64,000 nucleotides of DNA from Elusimicrobia bacterium RIFOXYA2_FULL_47_53 (lineage in GTDB: Bacteria; Elusimicrobiota; Endomicrobiia; Endomicrobiales; XYA2-FULL-47-53), in contig MGVE01000010.1 of the NCBI GenBank assembly GCA_001800315.1, forward strand, positions 25,789-89,788. The letters are read 5' to 3'. Shown here piece after piece: positions 42,106-51,359 of the stretch. Below the pieces are notes generated by a model, which made no database searches, was not told where the DNA came from, and saw nothing but the letters and a program-made list of their open reading frames with translations. Position 1 is the first letter of the stretch; each line of letters starts with the position of its first letter. The position numbers and the translations under genes were made by a program.

Positions 42106-42460
42106 TAACTTTCCTGGTGATATACAACCGGAAGCGCGATTCCTTGTCTGCTCCGTATTCTTTCCACTTAACCGAAACTTCCGCTAAATCAGTGGTTTTA
42201 TTCAGGTTTTGTCCGGAGGAAGCGACAACAAAATCCTGGTTCCCTGAACGAATAGCCCTTTCAATGGCATTAGGAACAGACGCTCCCGAAAGCAAAACAG
42301 CTGTTTCTGTCAACCCGATGACAGCTGCGCTGTTTAAATTGTCTATAGACTTCCCGGAGCGCAAATATGAAGATATGCCGCTTACGGCCGTTACCATTAC
42401 CGTACCGACTATTACTATCGCTACCATGCTCTCCAGCAGCGTAAACCCGCCGCTATTCAT
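42098..42460 (-). CDS. gspI: Type II secretion minor pseudopilin GspI
   Basis: A 120-residue pseudopilin with a very short leader, MNSGG|FTLLESMVAIVIVG. Size and position between gspH and gspJ support the name. The C-terminal strand ends with WKEYGADKESRFRLYITRK. Confidence 0.9.
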   Translation of the reverse strand: MNSGGFTLLESMVAIVIVGTVMVTAVSGISSYLRSGKSIDNLNSAAVIGLTETAVLLSGASVPNAIERAIRSGNQDFVVASSGQNLNKTTDLAEVSVKWKEYGADKESRFRLYITRKVNE

Positions 42461-42463
42461 AAA

Positions 42464-42964
42464 TCAGATCCTTTTTATTTCGCAGCGGCCCTTTAAATTA
42501 TCGTAAGTCAGGCTGTACTTTCCCGCCTGCCGGCTTTCAAAAACAATATTGAAATTATCGGCGCTGCCGTCCGGCTCAAAGATTATGCTTGACGCTGAAA
42601 TAGCTTTGACCGATATTTTTTTGTCCCATCGCATGTTTGAAGCGTCGTAACCGGCAATCCGTTCAAACTCAAACCGCGAAGCGGCATTTTCCGTTTCACA
42701 CAGCATGCGATAACTTTTGTTCTCCGGATCAAACTCTATTTTATACCTGCGGTTTTCTGAAAGCGCCATATCTCTGGCATACAATATTGTTGACGAAAGC
42801 TTCTTGCATGCAGTTTCAATCTCTGAGGCAGACAGCGAAGCCCTCAGTACAGGCCAGGAGATCGCGCTAATTAGAGCGATTACAGCAAGCGCGATACAAA
42901 GCTCAATAAGAGTAATCCCGGAACCAGCCGATATTTTCACAGATGGGTATTTATTTAAAGGCAT
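42464..42964 (-). CDS. gspH: Type II secretion pseudopilin GspH
   Basis: A 166-residue pseudopilin. The cleavage site is SGSG-like, SAGSG|ITLIELCIALAVIA, after a 16-residue leader. The globular part has LSENRRYKIEFDPENKSYRM and IIFEPDGSADNFNIVF, typical of GspH. It lies between gspG and gspI. Confidence 0.9.
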   Translation of the reverse strand: MPLNKYPSVKISAGSGITLIELCIALAVIALISAISWPVLRASLSASEIETACKKLSSTILYARDMALSENRRYKIEFDPENKSYRMLCETENAASRFEFERIAGYDASNMRWDKKISVKAISASSIIFEPDGSADNFNIVFESRQAGKYSLTYDNLKGRCEIKRI

Positions 42965-42967
42965 GGC

Positions 42968-43396
42968 TCAGCGCTTATCTTCCCAGTTTGCTATATCGTC
43001 TCCGCCGCCGTCAACTTTATTGGGGCCAAACGACTTCAAATCATAGTCCGTGTTATTTGAACCGGGACTGATATATACAAATTGCCCGCCCCATGCGTCC
43101 TTGCCGATCCTTTTCTTCAAATACGGGCCCTTCCAGTTAGAAACGCCGCTTGGCCTGGACATAAGAGCTTCCATACCTTCCTGGGTTGTCGGGAATCTGC
43201 CGTTATCAAGTTCAAACGCATCCAAAGCCGTTCCGATATTTTCAATCTGCAGCCTTGTACTTGAAATCCTTGCTTCCTCAGTCCTTCCAATGAGCCTGGG
43301 CAGTACGACAGACACCAGTATTCCGATTATCGCCACCACGAGCAGTATTTCAATGAGCGTAAACCCGTTTTCTTTTTTTTCTGATTTATTTTCCAT
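42968..43396 (-). CDS. gspG: Type II secretion major pseudopilin GspG
   Basis: A 142-residue major pseudopilin. The cleavage site is ENG|FTLIEILLVVAIIGILVS. The conserved loop PTTQEGMEALMSRP, YLKKRIGKDAWGG, and the calcium-binding-type end SFGPNKVDGGGDDIANW all match GspG. It polymerises into the pseudopilus that pushes substrates through the secretin. Confidence 0.96.
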   Translation of the reverse strand: MENKSEKKENGFTLIEILLVVAIIGILVSVVLPRLIGRTEEARISSTRLQIENIGTALDAFELDNGRFPTTQEGMEALMSRPSGVSNWKGPYLKKRIGKDAWGGQFVYISPGSNNTDYDLKSFGPNKVDGGGDDIANWEDKR

Positions 43397-43409
43397 TCAA
43401 GACCTCCGA

Positions 43410-44621
43410 TTATCTTATTGTAGCGCTTATCTGAAACACCGGCAAAAACATTGAAAGCGCTACAAAAGCCACCATTATTCCAACAAATAAAATTATCACC
43501 GGCTCAAGCAGGGAAGTAAGCGCTTTAAGCGAATATTCCACCTCGCGGTCATAGGTTTCCGCTATCCTTAAAAGCGAATTTTCAAGCTTACCTGTTTCCT
43601 CTCCCACGGCAATCAAATCGGCAACTATAGGCGGGAAAAAACTGCTTTTTCTAATAGGGTCTGCCAAACCCCTGCCTTCTTTGATACTGCGGCCGATATT
43701 GCTTATTTCAACGGCAAAAAGCTCGTTTCCCACGGAATCCTTTACCATAACCAGAGCGTCTAAAAGCGGCACTCCGTTCTTTAACAACGCGCTAAGCATT
43801 CTTACAAACCTTGAAACGAGCTCTTTTCGTATTAACTGACCGACAATCGGTATTTTCAGCCTCAACCCGTCAATCGCGGCTTTTCCGTCCTTCGTTCCAG
43901 AATATTTCAAAATCATTATCAGAGCCAGAGCTATTACCGGTATGTAAACAAACCACCACTTCTGCATGAAAGTACTCGCAAATATCAGGATTCTTGTAGG
44001 CAAGGGCAGTAGCTGCCCTAAATCCAGGAACATAATCTGAAATTTCGGAATCACAAACGCGAGAAGAAAGAGTATGCTCGCAAGGCCTACGGCAAGCATC
44101 AGAACAGGATATGCGAGCGACGCTTTAATGCGGTTTTTCAATATTTCTTCTTTTTCCCCAAACTCGGCAAGCCTTGCAAGCACTTCCTCAAGCATGCCTG
44201 ATGACTCACCTGCTTTTACGGCTCCGACATAAAGGCCGGAAAAATGCTCCGGATACTCGGATAACGAATCGTAAAGTGTTTGACCACCCTGAACTTTTGA
44301 CCTTATATCCGAAACTATTTTCCGCAATCCGGCGTTTTCCGTCTGCCTCTCAATTAACTCAAGCGCCTTGGCCAGTATCAGCCCTCCGCGGAGCAAGTCC
44401 GCCAGCCTGCAGGTAAAAAGCAGCCTGTCGGAACCGCTTATTCTTTCAAAATTAAGCGAAAAATAATTATTCCATCCGTTACTGTTCCTGACATTTATGG
44501 CAACGGGATATAAACCCATTGACTGAAGTCTTAACGAGACAGTTTTAATGTCATCTGCCTCAATTATGTCGCTGATAAGTTTTCCGTTTATGTCCCGCGC
44601 TTTATATATATATCTATTCAC
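43410..44621 (-). CDS. gspF: Type II secretion inner-membrane platform protein GspF
   Basis: A 403-residue protein with two duplicated GspF/PilC domains (about 65-185 and 265-390) and three membrane helices. FTCRLADLLRGGLILAKALEL and FVRMLSALLKNGVPLLDALVM are the repeated motifs, each followed by GRGLADP-like and AVGEETGKLE. It anchors the base of the pseudopilus and contacts GspE. Confidence 0.95.
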   Translation of the reverse strand: MNRYIYKARDINGKLISDIIEADDIKTVSLRLQSMGLYPVAINVRNSNGWNNYFSLNFERISGSDRLLFTCRLADLLRGGLILAKALELIERQTENAGLRKIVSDIRSKVQGGQTLYDSLSEYPEHFSGLYVGAVKAGESSGMLEEVLARLAEFGEKEEILKNRIKASLAYPVLMLAVGLASILFLLAFVIPKFQIMFLDLGQLLPLPTRILIFASTFMQKWWFVYIPVIALALIMILKYSGTKDGKAAIDGLRLKIPIVGQLIRKELVSRFVRMLSALLKNGVPLLDALVMVKDSVGNELFAVEISNIGRSIKEGRGLADPIRKSSFFPPIVADLIAVGEETGKLENSLLRIAETYDREVEYSLKALTSLLEPVIILFVGIMVAFVALSMFLPVFQISATIR

Positions 44622-44625
44622 TTAC

Positions 44626-46317
44626 TTATACTTCTCCTTCGTTAGTAACCCTGATTATCTCGGCGATGGAAGTAAGTCCGGCCTTAACCTTTTTCCAGCC
44701 GTCTTCCCTTAGCGTCACAAGGCCTCTGCTTACGGCTTTCTTAAAAATGTCTCCCGCGGCAGCCTTTTCAACAACCAACTGCCTTATTTCGTCATCCATT
44801 ATAAGCAGTTCGTATATGCCGGTACGCCCCTTGTATCCGGTATGCCTGCATTCCTCGCAGCCGGGGCCGGCAGTAAATATTGCCCCGTCAGGCAATATTT
44901 TAAAACCTGAACTCTCCAGCGAAGAAGTGTCCTGATTGTCCCTGACACGGCATTTCGGGCACAACAACCTAATAAGTCTCTGCGCCATTATAGCTTCAAC
45001 TGACGAAGAAATTAGGTAAGGCTCAATACCCATATCAATGAGGCGCGTTATCGCACCTGCCGAATTATTGGTATGAAGCGTGCTGAAAACAAGATGCCCA
45101 GTCAGAGACGATCTTATCGCTATCTCGGCGGTTTCCTGATCCCTTATCTCGCCGACCATTATCACATCGGGATCCTGCCTGAGTATCGCCCTCAAACCGT
45201 TGGCAAAGGTTAAGCCTATTCTAGAATGAACAGGTATCTGATTTATTCCTTTAAGTTGATATTCAACCGGTTCCTCTATTGTAATGATCTTTTTATCGGT
45301 AGTATTTATTTTGCTCAGACAGGCATACAAAGTGGTAGTCTTGCCGTGTCCGGTCGGACCGGTGACAAGCATTATTCCATGCGGCATTCTAATAAGTGAC
45401 TCCACCCTTTTTTGATACTCAACCGGCAGGCCAAGCAGCTCCAGCCCCAAAAACATCTGAGCGCGCGGAAGAATCCTTAAATCAATGCTTTCCCCGTGCA
45501 AAACCGGCAGAGTGGAGATTCGCATATCTATATACTCGTTCCCCATTTTATACTTTAGCCTGCCGTCCTGCGGAAGCCGTTTTTCCGCGATATCCATTCC
45601 GGCCATTATTTTTATGCGCGAAATTACGGCGGCCCTGTACTTTTTCACCGAAGAAGGGATGGGCGCCGCGTGCAGAATACCGTCAATCCTGTAGCGGACA
45701 ATAATATCATCCTCGTAAGGCTCAATATGTATGTCTGTCGCCCCGTCGCGATACGCCTCCTCAATGACCTGATTCACAAATTTAATTATGGATGCGTCTT
45801 CCTCGGCTTCCGGCTCTTCAGCCTGGCGTTCCGAGGCCGGCTGACGCGTCAATTCATCTTTTTCCGCTACCAGTTCCATTGTTTCGGCGCCCAAACCGTA
45901 CAACTTTTTTAGCGCGGCGTTTATTTCTTTTTCTGAAGCCAATACCGTATTAAGCTCCAGGTCAAGCATCAGCCGCAAATCATCAAACGCGTGTATGTCC
46001 AACGGGTCGCTGGTCGCAACTGTCAATACTCCGCCTTCTTTTTTTATCGGAATTATATTATAACGGTTAGCGAACTTGGCCGGAACCATTTCGGAAAGCA
46101 AAACATCAATTTTCAGGTTAGACAAGCTTATAACCTGCATATTGTGCTGAAGCGAAAGCGCCCCAAGTATATCCTGCTCGGTCGCCCACTTGCGCCGCAC
46201 CAATAGCTTTCCTATTCGTTCGGGAATAGTTTTCTGCTCAAGAAGAACTTCTTGCAATTGGCTATTATTGATTACACCGGACTCTATCAGGATCTGTCCC
46301 AAGAATGGTCTTTTCAT
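44626..46317 (-). CDS. gspE: Type II secretion ATPase GspE
   Basis: From the ATG at 46317 (AGGGGA site) the protein is 563 residues. An MshEN/GspE N-terminal domain (LGQILIESGVINNSQLQEVL) precedes the ATPase: Walker A GPTGHGKTTTLY, the Asp box region, Walker B RQDPDVIMVGEIRDQETAE and a His box HLVFSTLHTNNS. A four-cysteine zinc knuckle (CPKC ... CEEC) lies near the C-terminus. It powers pseudopilus assembly. First gene of the ten-gene operon. Confidence 0.97.
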   Translation of the reverse strand: MKRPFLGQILIESGVINNSQLQEVLLEQKTIPERIGKLLVRRKWATEQDILGALSLQHNMQVISLSNLKIDVLLSEMVPAKFANRYNIIPIKKEGGVLTVATSDPLDIHAFDDLRLMLDLELNTVLASEKEINAALKKLYGLGAETMELVAEKDELTRQPASERQAEEPEAEEDASIIKFVNQVIEEAYRDGATDIHIEPYEDDIIVRYRIDGILHAAPIPSSVKKYRAAVISRIKIMAGMDIAEKRLPQDGRLKYKMGNEYIDMRISTLPVLHGESIDLRILPRAQMFLGLELLGLPVEYQKRVESLIRMPHGIMLVTGPTGHGKTTTLYACLSKINTTDKKIITIEEPVEYQLKGINQIPVHSRIGLTFANGLRAILRQDPDVIMVGEIRDQETAEIAIRSSLTGHLVFSTLHTNNSAGAITRLIDMGIEPYLISSSVEAIMAQRLIRLLCPKCRVRDNQDTSSLESSGFKILPDGAIFTAGPGCEECRHTGYKGRTGIYELLIMDDEIRQLVVEKAAAGDIFKKAVSRGLVTLREDGWKKVKAGLTSIAEIIRVTNEGEV

Positions 46318-46337
46318 TTTTTCCCCTGTTAAAGTAA

Positions 46338-46366
46338 ATATTATCAAAATATTGTTTATTTTTCAA
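46338..46366 (-). promoter_or_regulatory. Promoter of the gspE-to-gspC operon
   Basis: On the minus strand TTGAAA (46361-46366) and TAATAT (46338-46343) are 17 bases apart, with the gspE start 20 bases past the -10. It faces away from the gspD promoter in the same intergenic region. Confidence 0.72.
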
Positions 46367-46389
46367 TCAGTAATATTTATTACCCGCGA

Positions 46390-46418
46390 TTGATTAGCGA
46401 ACAATATATTTGTATAAT
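46390..46418 (+). promoter_or_regulatory. Promoter of gspD
   Basis: TTGATT (46390-46395) and TATAAT (46413-46418) are 17 bases apart. The gspD GTG start is 36 bases further on. This shows that the apparent TTG start at 46410 lies inside the promoter and is not used. Confidence 0.75.
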
Positions 46419-46454
46419 ATTTGCGTTGCAAACTTCTTTTTTGAGGGGTCTATT

Positions 46455-48368
46455 GTGTTAATAAAAAGGTTTTCTGTTATCATCGCGCTGTCTTTCTCTA
46501 TTTTATTGGGGCAGGCTCATGCAGAATTTAAGAAATTATCGTCTGACGAGTGGAGCAAAATCCTCGCTGAAATTGGCATTAATCCGGAACAATCTATTCT
46601 TGCAAGGCTCACAAACGCCGGTGACACTATTGAGAGAATTCAGAGCCAGACAAAAGCAAACCTCAGAGCCGATAACTGGGTAAGCATATTCAAAAAACTG
46701 AATGCCGAACCGAAGCCAGAAATGAAACCGGAAGAATGGGCGGCCCTCTTTGATAAAATCGGGCTGTCATACAAACAAATATCATACGCCATTCAATCGG
46801 GAACTTCAGCCCGGGATACAACGGACAGCCAGCCCCCCCAACAGACGCAAACGGTTCAAACCGCATCCCAGGAACCAGCCACAACAGCCAAAACCGAAAT
46901 GCAGGCTCCTGCGCAGTACGCAAAACCTGAGCCACAATCGCAGGAAAAGGAAAAATCCACGAAAATATCGCTTGATTTGCGCGACGCCGATATTTTCAAC
47001 GCCCTAAAAATAATTTCGCAAAAAGCCGGGCTTAGCATTGTCGCGGCAAGCAATGTTAAAGGATCAGTATCAATATATCTTCAGAATACGGATGCTCTTG
47101 ACGCGTTGAAAATGATTCTTGAAATGAATAATCTCGCTTATGTCCGCGACGGCAATATTTTCAAGGTTATGACCGATCAGGACTACGAAAGGGTTTACGG
47201 AAAAAAGTTTTACGACATCACTGCGGCGGAAATAGTCAAATTAACTTACGCTAAAGTACCCAACATAGAAAAAGCGATAATGCCTCTCAAAAGCAAAGTT
47301 GGCCAGATTATACCCGATCCCGGCACCAACTCGTTTATCGTAGTTGATACCCAGGAAAACATTTACCTTGTCAAGAAAATGATTGCCAACCTTGATTTGC
47401 AGACTGAAGTAAAAGTATTCGCTTTAAACTACGCCAAACCCAAGGATGTTCTTGAAAAAATAAAAAATTATTCCTCTCCGGGAACCGGCGCCGTTCAGCT
47501 TGATGAACGCACCAGCCAGATAATTGTCACCGATTTCCCGGAAAAGGTGGCGGAAATATCAAAAATAATCGCTTCGCTTGACAAAAAGAACCGCGAGGTG
47601 ATTATTGAAGCAAGAATAGTGCAGGTAATTCTCGGCAACGATTTTAAAATGGGAGTAAACTGGGAAAGCGTGTTCAGCCAGGTAAATAACCGCCAGATAT
47701 CAGGCAATGTTTCAGCAAACTTAAACGCGCTAAACCTCGGCGCTTCAGGAATAAGGCTCAATGTAGGGACATTGGCAATAGACAACTTTACGGCGTTATA
47801 TGATGTTCTCCAGACCGTCGGCAAAACCAACCTTGTTTCTTCTCCAAAAATTGCCACAATTGAGAATCAGGAAGCTAAAATACTTGTCGGCACAAAAGAA
47901 GCCTATGTTACAACAACCGTTACTTCCCCTGGATCAGGCATCAGCACCACCGCGGAATCAATAACTTTCATAGATGTCGGCGTAAAACTTTTCGTAACGC
48001 CAACTATCGGCGACGACGGCTATATTACAATGAAAATAAGGCCGGAAGTCAGTTCAGTGGACAGGACAATGACAACATCACAAGGTAACACTATACCCAT
48101 AGTAAGGACTTCCGAGTCTGAGACCACGGTTATGGTTAAAGACGGAGTTACTATAGTTATCGGAGGTTTGATGGAGGAGAGAAAGGAGAAACAGGTCAGC
48201 GGCATCCCTCTTCTCAGCAGGATACCGCTTATAGGCTCTCTTTTCGGCAGGACATCCGAAGTTACAACAAAAACCGAGCTTGCCGTTCTTTTAACACCTC
48301 ATATAATTTCCGGGGATGTTGCGGTTTCGGCTTCCGAGAAAAAAAGGCTGAAAATAGTAGACAAATAA
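46455..48368 (+). CDS. gspD: Type II secretion secretin GspD
   Basis: The GTG at 46455, with GAGGGG 7 bases upstream, gives a 637-residue protein with a signal peptide ending GQAHA. A proline/glutamine-rich linker (about 115-165) follows an unusual N-terminal region with two DEWSKIL/DNWVSIF-type repeats. Then come an N0/STN-like domain (ISLDLRDADIFNALKIISQ), N1-type domains and the secretin core (VEARIVQV-like EARIVQVILGNDFKMGVNW, VSSPKIATIENQEAKILVG, VMVKDGVTIVIGGLMEERK, IPLLSRIPLIGSLFG). It forms the outer-membrane channel. It is transcribed away from the other gsp genes. Confidence 0.95.
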   Translation: MLIKRFSVIIALSFSILLGQAHAEFKKLSSDEWSKILAEIGINPEQSILARLTNAGDTIERIQSQTKANLRADNWVSIFKKLNAEPKPEMKPEEWAALFDKIGLSYKQISYAIQSGTSARDTTDSQPPQQTQTVQTASQEPATTAKTEMQAPAQYAKPEPQSQEKEKSTKISLDLRDADIFNALKIISQKAGLSIVAASNVKGSVSIYLQNTDALDALKMILEMNNLAYVRDGNIFKVMTDQDYERVYGKKFYDITAAEIVKLTYAKVPNIEKAIMPLKSKVGQIIPDPGTNSFIVVDTQENIYLVKKMIANLDLQTEVKVFALNYAKPKDVLEKIKNYSSPGTGAVQLDERTSQIIVTDFPEKVAEISKIIASLDKKNREVIIEARIVQVILGNDFKMGVNWESVFSQVNNRQISGNVSANLNALNLGASGIRLNVGTLAIDNFTALYDVLQTVGKTNLVSSPKIATIENQEAKILVGTKEAYVTTTVTSPGSGISTTAESITFIDVGVKLFVTPTIGDDGYITMKIRPEVSSVDRTMTTSQGNTIPIVRTSESETTVMVKDGVTIVIGGLMEERKEKQVSGIPLLSRIPLIGSLFGRTSEVTTKTELAVLLTPHIISGDVAVSASEKKRLKIVDK

Positions 48369-48619
48369 CCTCTTTTTCAAACTTAAGTTATTTTTGGATA
48401 TGTCCTTACAGGCTGCTTCTTTTTTCAGGGAGGGTCAATTTTCTCCGACTATAGCGGGTCAAAAGCGCATGAATCTTTACACTCCGTACCACACGGTCCT
48501 CTTGTCTATAACTAATCATCTAACTCTGGACCCTATCACTTCAATAGCAAACCCTTCCTTCAATCATTTTAGATGCGTCTCATATAAAAGCATCCAAAGA
48601 AAGTTCATCTATATCTGTT

Positions 48620-49201
48620 TCATTTCCGCTCTTCATTAATGAATGCTTCTAATAACTCTCCCATATTTTTATAGTTTGGATTATTCATTATAGGTTCAAC
48701 TTTAATTCGGCCCCCTTTTTTCGCCATATTATAACGGCCTAATGCATCCTTATAATATTCAAGTGCTTTATCTTTTTCGCCTCTCAATGAGTATGCATTA
48801 CCAATGCCCATGAGACATTTAACTACACCTGATTCGTCCTCAAGTCTATCAAACAGTTCTACAGCCTTTTTATAATTATCAATTGACTTTATGTATGTTC
48901 CATCGTAAGTACCCTTTTGTTTATAATAATTGGACCATTTATTATGATACGAGTCATGTTTATATAAATTACCGTACTCATGATAAGCATCAGCCAAACC
49001 ATTTTCATTAGCATTTTTTTTGAATATTATCACGGCTTGACCGATCAGATCTTCCGCCATAGGAACCCTTCCCTGCGACATCATCACATCTGCCTGATGT
49101 AATTTCTTATATGGATCGGATGTGGAAACCAACCCAATACCTGCACATCCTACGAAACAAATTAATGACAATGTGAATAAAACAGACTTTTTTTTACTCA
49201 T
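48620..49201 (-). CDS. TPR lipoprotein, putative immunity protein for RHS tip 1
   Basis: A 193-residue lipoprotein (signal ending LICFVGC) with about three tetratricopeptide repeats (AYHEYGNLYKHDS, IDNYKKAVELFDRLEDESG, NAYSLRGEKDKALEYYKDAL). Its start codon overlaps the stop of the RHS tip gene (ATGA at 49198-49201). Tight coupling to a toxin tip is the usual place for an immunity gene, and the envelope location would suit a toxin that acts there. TPR proteins also have many other roles, so immunity is inference. Confidence 0.65.
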   Translation of the reverse strand: MSKKKSVLFTLSLICFVGCAGIGLVSTSDPYKKLHQADVMMSQGRVPMAEDLIGQAVIIFKKNANENGLADAYHEYGNLYKHDSYHNKWSNYYKQKGTYDGTYIKSIDNYKKAVELFDRLEDESGVVKCLMGIGNAYSLRGEKDKALEYYKDALGRYNMAKKGGRIKVEPIMNNPNYKNMGELLEAFINEERK

Positions 49202-50580
49202 TTTTTTACCCCATTATATCCGTTATTCGCAAAATAGCTTGAAACAATAGACCCAGACATATTCCCTGCCATTAAGGCCGGATATGTTATGCCGACAGCA
49301 ATGGGTACTCCAATAGGATTTGCCACAAAAGTTCTGAAAAAGCCTGGGTTGAACTGGATTTGAAGAGTATCATGTAATCCCGCAGTGGCATTTACACCTG
49401 GTATTCCATTTGTAAAGTTGGATAATTGACCACCTTCATCTAAAAACCCCGATGTGTTTATGATATTCCCTGCTGAGTCATATTTTTCCCATCCTTGAAA
49501 ACCTACATTATTACTACCGGGAATTGGTTTCCCATTAGAACCCTTGAAAGCTATCCCATCACCTGAACTAGCCTGTGCTTTATACCCTACAATCTTTTCA
49601 TAGCCATATCCTGCTGAAGCTATAGCTGCACCCATTACAAATCCTCTCCCCATGGTCTGGAAGAATTCGTCTCCATTCCAGGACTGTCCGGTCATAGCTG
49701 TCATTCCTGAATATCCTGCTCCACTAGCAAATGCACCTTCTATTCCCCCACTACCGACAGTTGCAAAAAAACCACTTCCACCCATACCCATTGCTTCGGA
49801 AACTACACTACCAAGATAGGCACCTGTCAATGATGCCGCTGCTATTCCCGCATATAATAGTTGTGTAGAGTAGGCATCTCCGGCTTTTTTACCATCCCAG
49901 CCACTACTAAAATTACTGGTCGCTGCATTTGCCACAAGTCCCAGTGGTCCGGTGAGATATGTTGCAATACCTTTCCCTAAATCATCCCAAAATTCATGCC
50001 CACTTGGGTCTGTATAAATAATCGGGTTATTACGGCAATAAGAATAGCGATTAAGGTTCTGAGGGTCGTATAAATCTTGCACTATCGTATCAGGTGTTAT
50101 GAAAGTGCCCAACTGCGGGTCATAATACCTTGCATTATAATAATACAACCCGGTTCCGCTGTCAAAGATCTGCCCCGTGTATTTCCGGCTCGCGCTGGTT
50201 CCACTGGTTTGATACATTGCTCCATAGGGCGTGTAGGTCGTTGTGCTTACTACATTCCCGCTTCCGTCCGTCAGCAGGTTTGTGCTGCCAAGGTGGTCGC
50301 TGTGATAGTAGTTAAGCTCCCCTGTGTTCTTCTTTGTGGCAACCAGTTTCCCGTTTGCGTATATGTTCTTTGTTGCATTGCCGCCGGTAGTCTCGTAGAC
50401 GGTTCCTATGTATGTTGTCTTGCTCTGCTCAACACCTGACGCGTTTAATTGCTGCTTGGTTACACGCTGGCCGCTGTAGTCGTAGGTGTATTCTTCGCTT
50501 GTCCCATCGGCATTTACTACCTTTATCGGCCGGTTCTCGTAATCGTACTTTATCCACCGGTTATTGCTTATTACATGGTT
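49198..50580 (-). pseudogene. Orphan RHS 3' cassette, tip 1 (no own start)
   Basis: The frame is open from 50580 to 49198, but a TAG stop sits at 50581-50583, exactly where homology to the full RHS gene ends, and there is no in-frame ATG until 50217. Residues shared with the full gene include TKNTGELNYYHSDHLGSTNL and KYTGQIFDSGTGLYYYNARY, ending at NPIIYTDPSG. The following ~275 residues are a different tip: glycine/alanine-rich, possibly membrane-inserting stretches, then GFQGWEKYDSAGNIINTSGF and NATAGLHDTLQIQF. It looks like a silent donor that can replace the tip of an expressed RHS gene by recombination through the shared core. Confidence 0.75.
50075..50580 (-). repeat. RHS core repeat, copy 1
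   Basis: About 500 bp matching 54540-55042 and, as far as the window goes, 63760-64000. Most differences are single bases. The left end grades into diverged core sequence; the right end stops sharply at 50580. Confidence 0.88.
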
Positions 50581-51070
50581 CTACAATAAATCAAATCCTG
50601 CGAAAGCGAAGTGATAACAAGCAATTTGCGTTTCCCTTTGCGTTTCTCTGAACGCAAATAATCCCGCCTTGGCGGGATTTCGCAGGTTCTCCTTCTTATC
50701 CTTCTCTCCTTATCCGTTTAAACACTGCGTGAATCAATGTTTTCGCCTTGCTTCTGTGTAGTTATAAAGTTTGATAGTTTTCGCAATTGCCGCTTTGATG
50801 TGCCTAATTGCCGATTGATTTTCGTTACTTCGGTTGCGCATGTCTGAAACCCTGCTCCGATATGATGTTGAATCTGGGTTGCAGGGTTGAGTTCGCAACC
50901 GCCGAAAATCATACCGGCAATTGCATCACCAGCGGCAAGGTGAAAATCTGTCAAACTGCCCTATAGAAGTTTCACTGTTTCCATTATTTGCCAATACCGT
51001 ATTACCTACTACGAAGTTATTTTGGCTATACACTTATTTTAATATTTTAACTCCGCTCACCCAGTCTTAA
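50581..51070. other. 490 bp stretch with inverted repeats at the RHS cassette breakpoint
   Basis: CCTGCGAAA (50597-50605) and TTTCGCAGG (50678-50686) are inverted copies, and inside them lies a perfect hairpin, AATCCCGCC-TT-GGCGGGATT (50660-50679), beside three GCGTTT/AACGCAAA-type words. An open frame on the minus strand at 50718-50954 (78 codons) has no ribosome site or recognised domain and is not called. The remainder is AT-rich and shows nothing else. Confidence 0.5.
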
Positions 51071-51340
51071 CTATTTATTTAACATTTTCATTATCATGTC
51101 GTATTGGTCAATAACCCCAAGAATGAAACAAAATAACCAACCAATTATTACCATGATTTCTTCAATTGTAAATGACTTACCTTTAGGGCGCTTCCAAAAA
51201 AGAAAATAGGCATAAATAGAGGCTACAATAAATGGTGCAACAAAAATGGTTATATGCCGTTCATATAGATATTTAAAAATAGGATCAAATAACTTGGCTG
51301 CGATTTCCATCTTTATTGTTGGATATTTTGATTCTGGCAT
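51071..51340 (-). CDS. Two-helix membrane protein, putative immunity protein for RHS tip 2
   Basis: An 89-residue protein with two hydrophobic helices (about 29-49 and 61-80) and an AAAAGGAAAA ribosome region. It starts 19 bases after the stop of tip 2. Its size, membrane location and place suit an immunity protein against an envelope-acting toxin. No family is recognised. Confidence 0.6.
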   Translation of the reverse strand: MPESKYPTIKMEIAAKLFDPIFKYLYERHITIFVAPFIVASIYAYFLFWKRPKGKSFTIEEIMVIIGWLFCFILGVIDQYDMIMKMLNK

Positions 51341-51359
51341 ACATTTTTCCTTTTATTAC

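Noticed and set aside
46410-46454. Upstream TTG start of gspD
   Set aside because: It overlaps the -10 box of the promoter; the GTG at 46455 has a good ribosome site and gives a clean signal peptide.
50718-50954. Open frame of 78 codons on the minus strand
   Set aside because: No ribosome site, no recognisable domain, and it lies in a repeat-rich gap; kept only as a remark in that gap.
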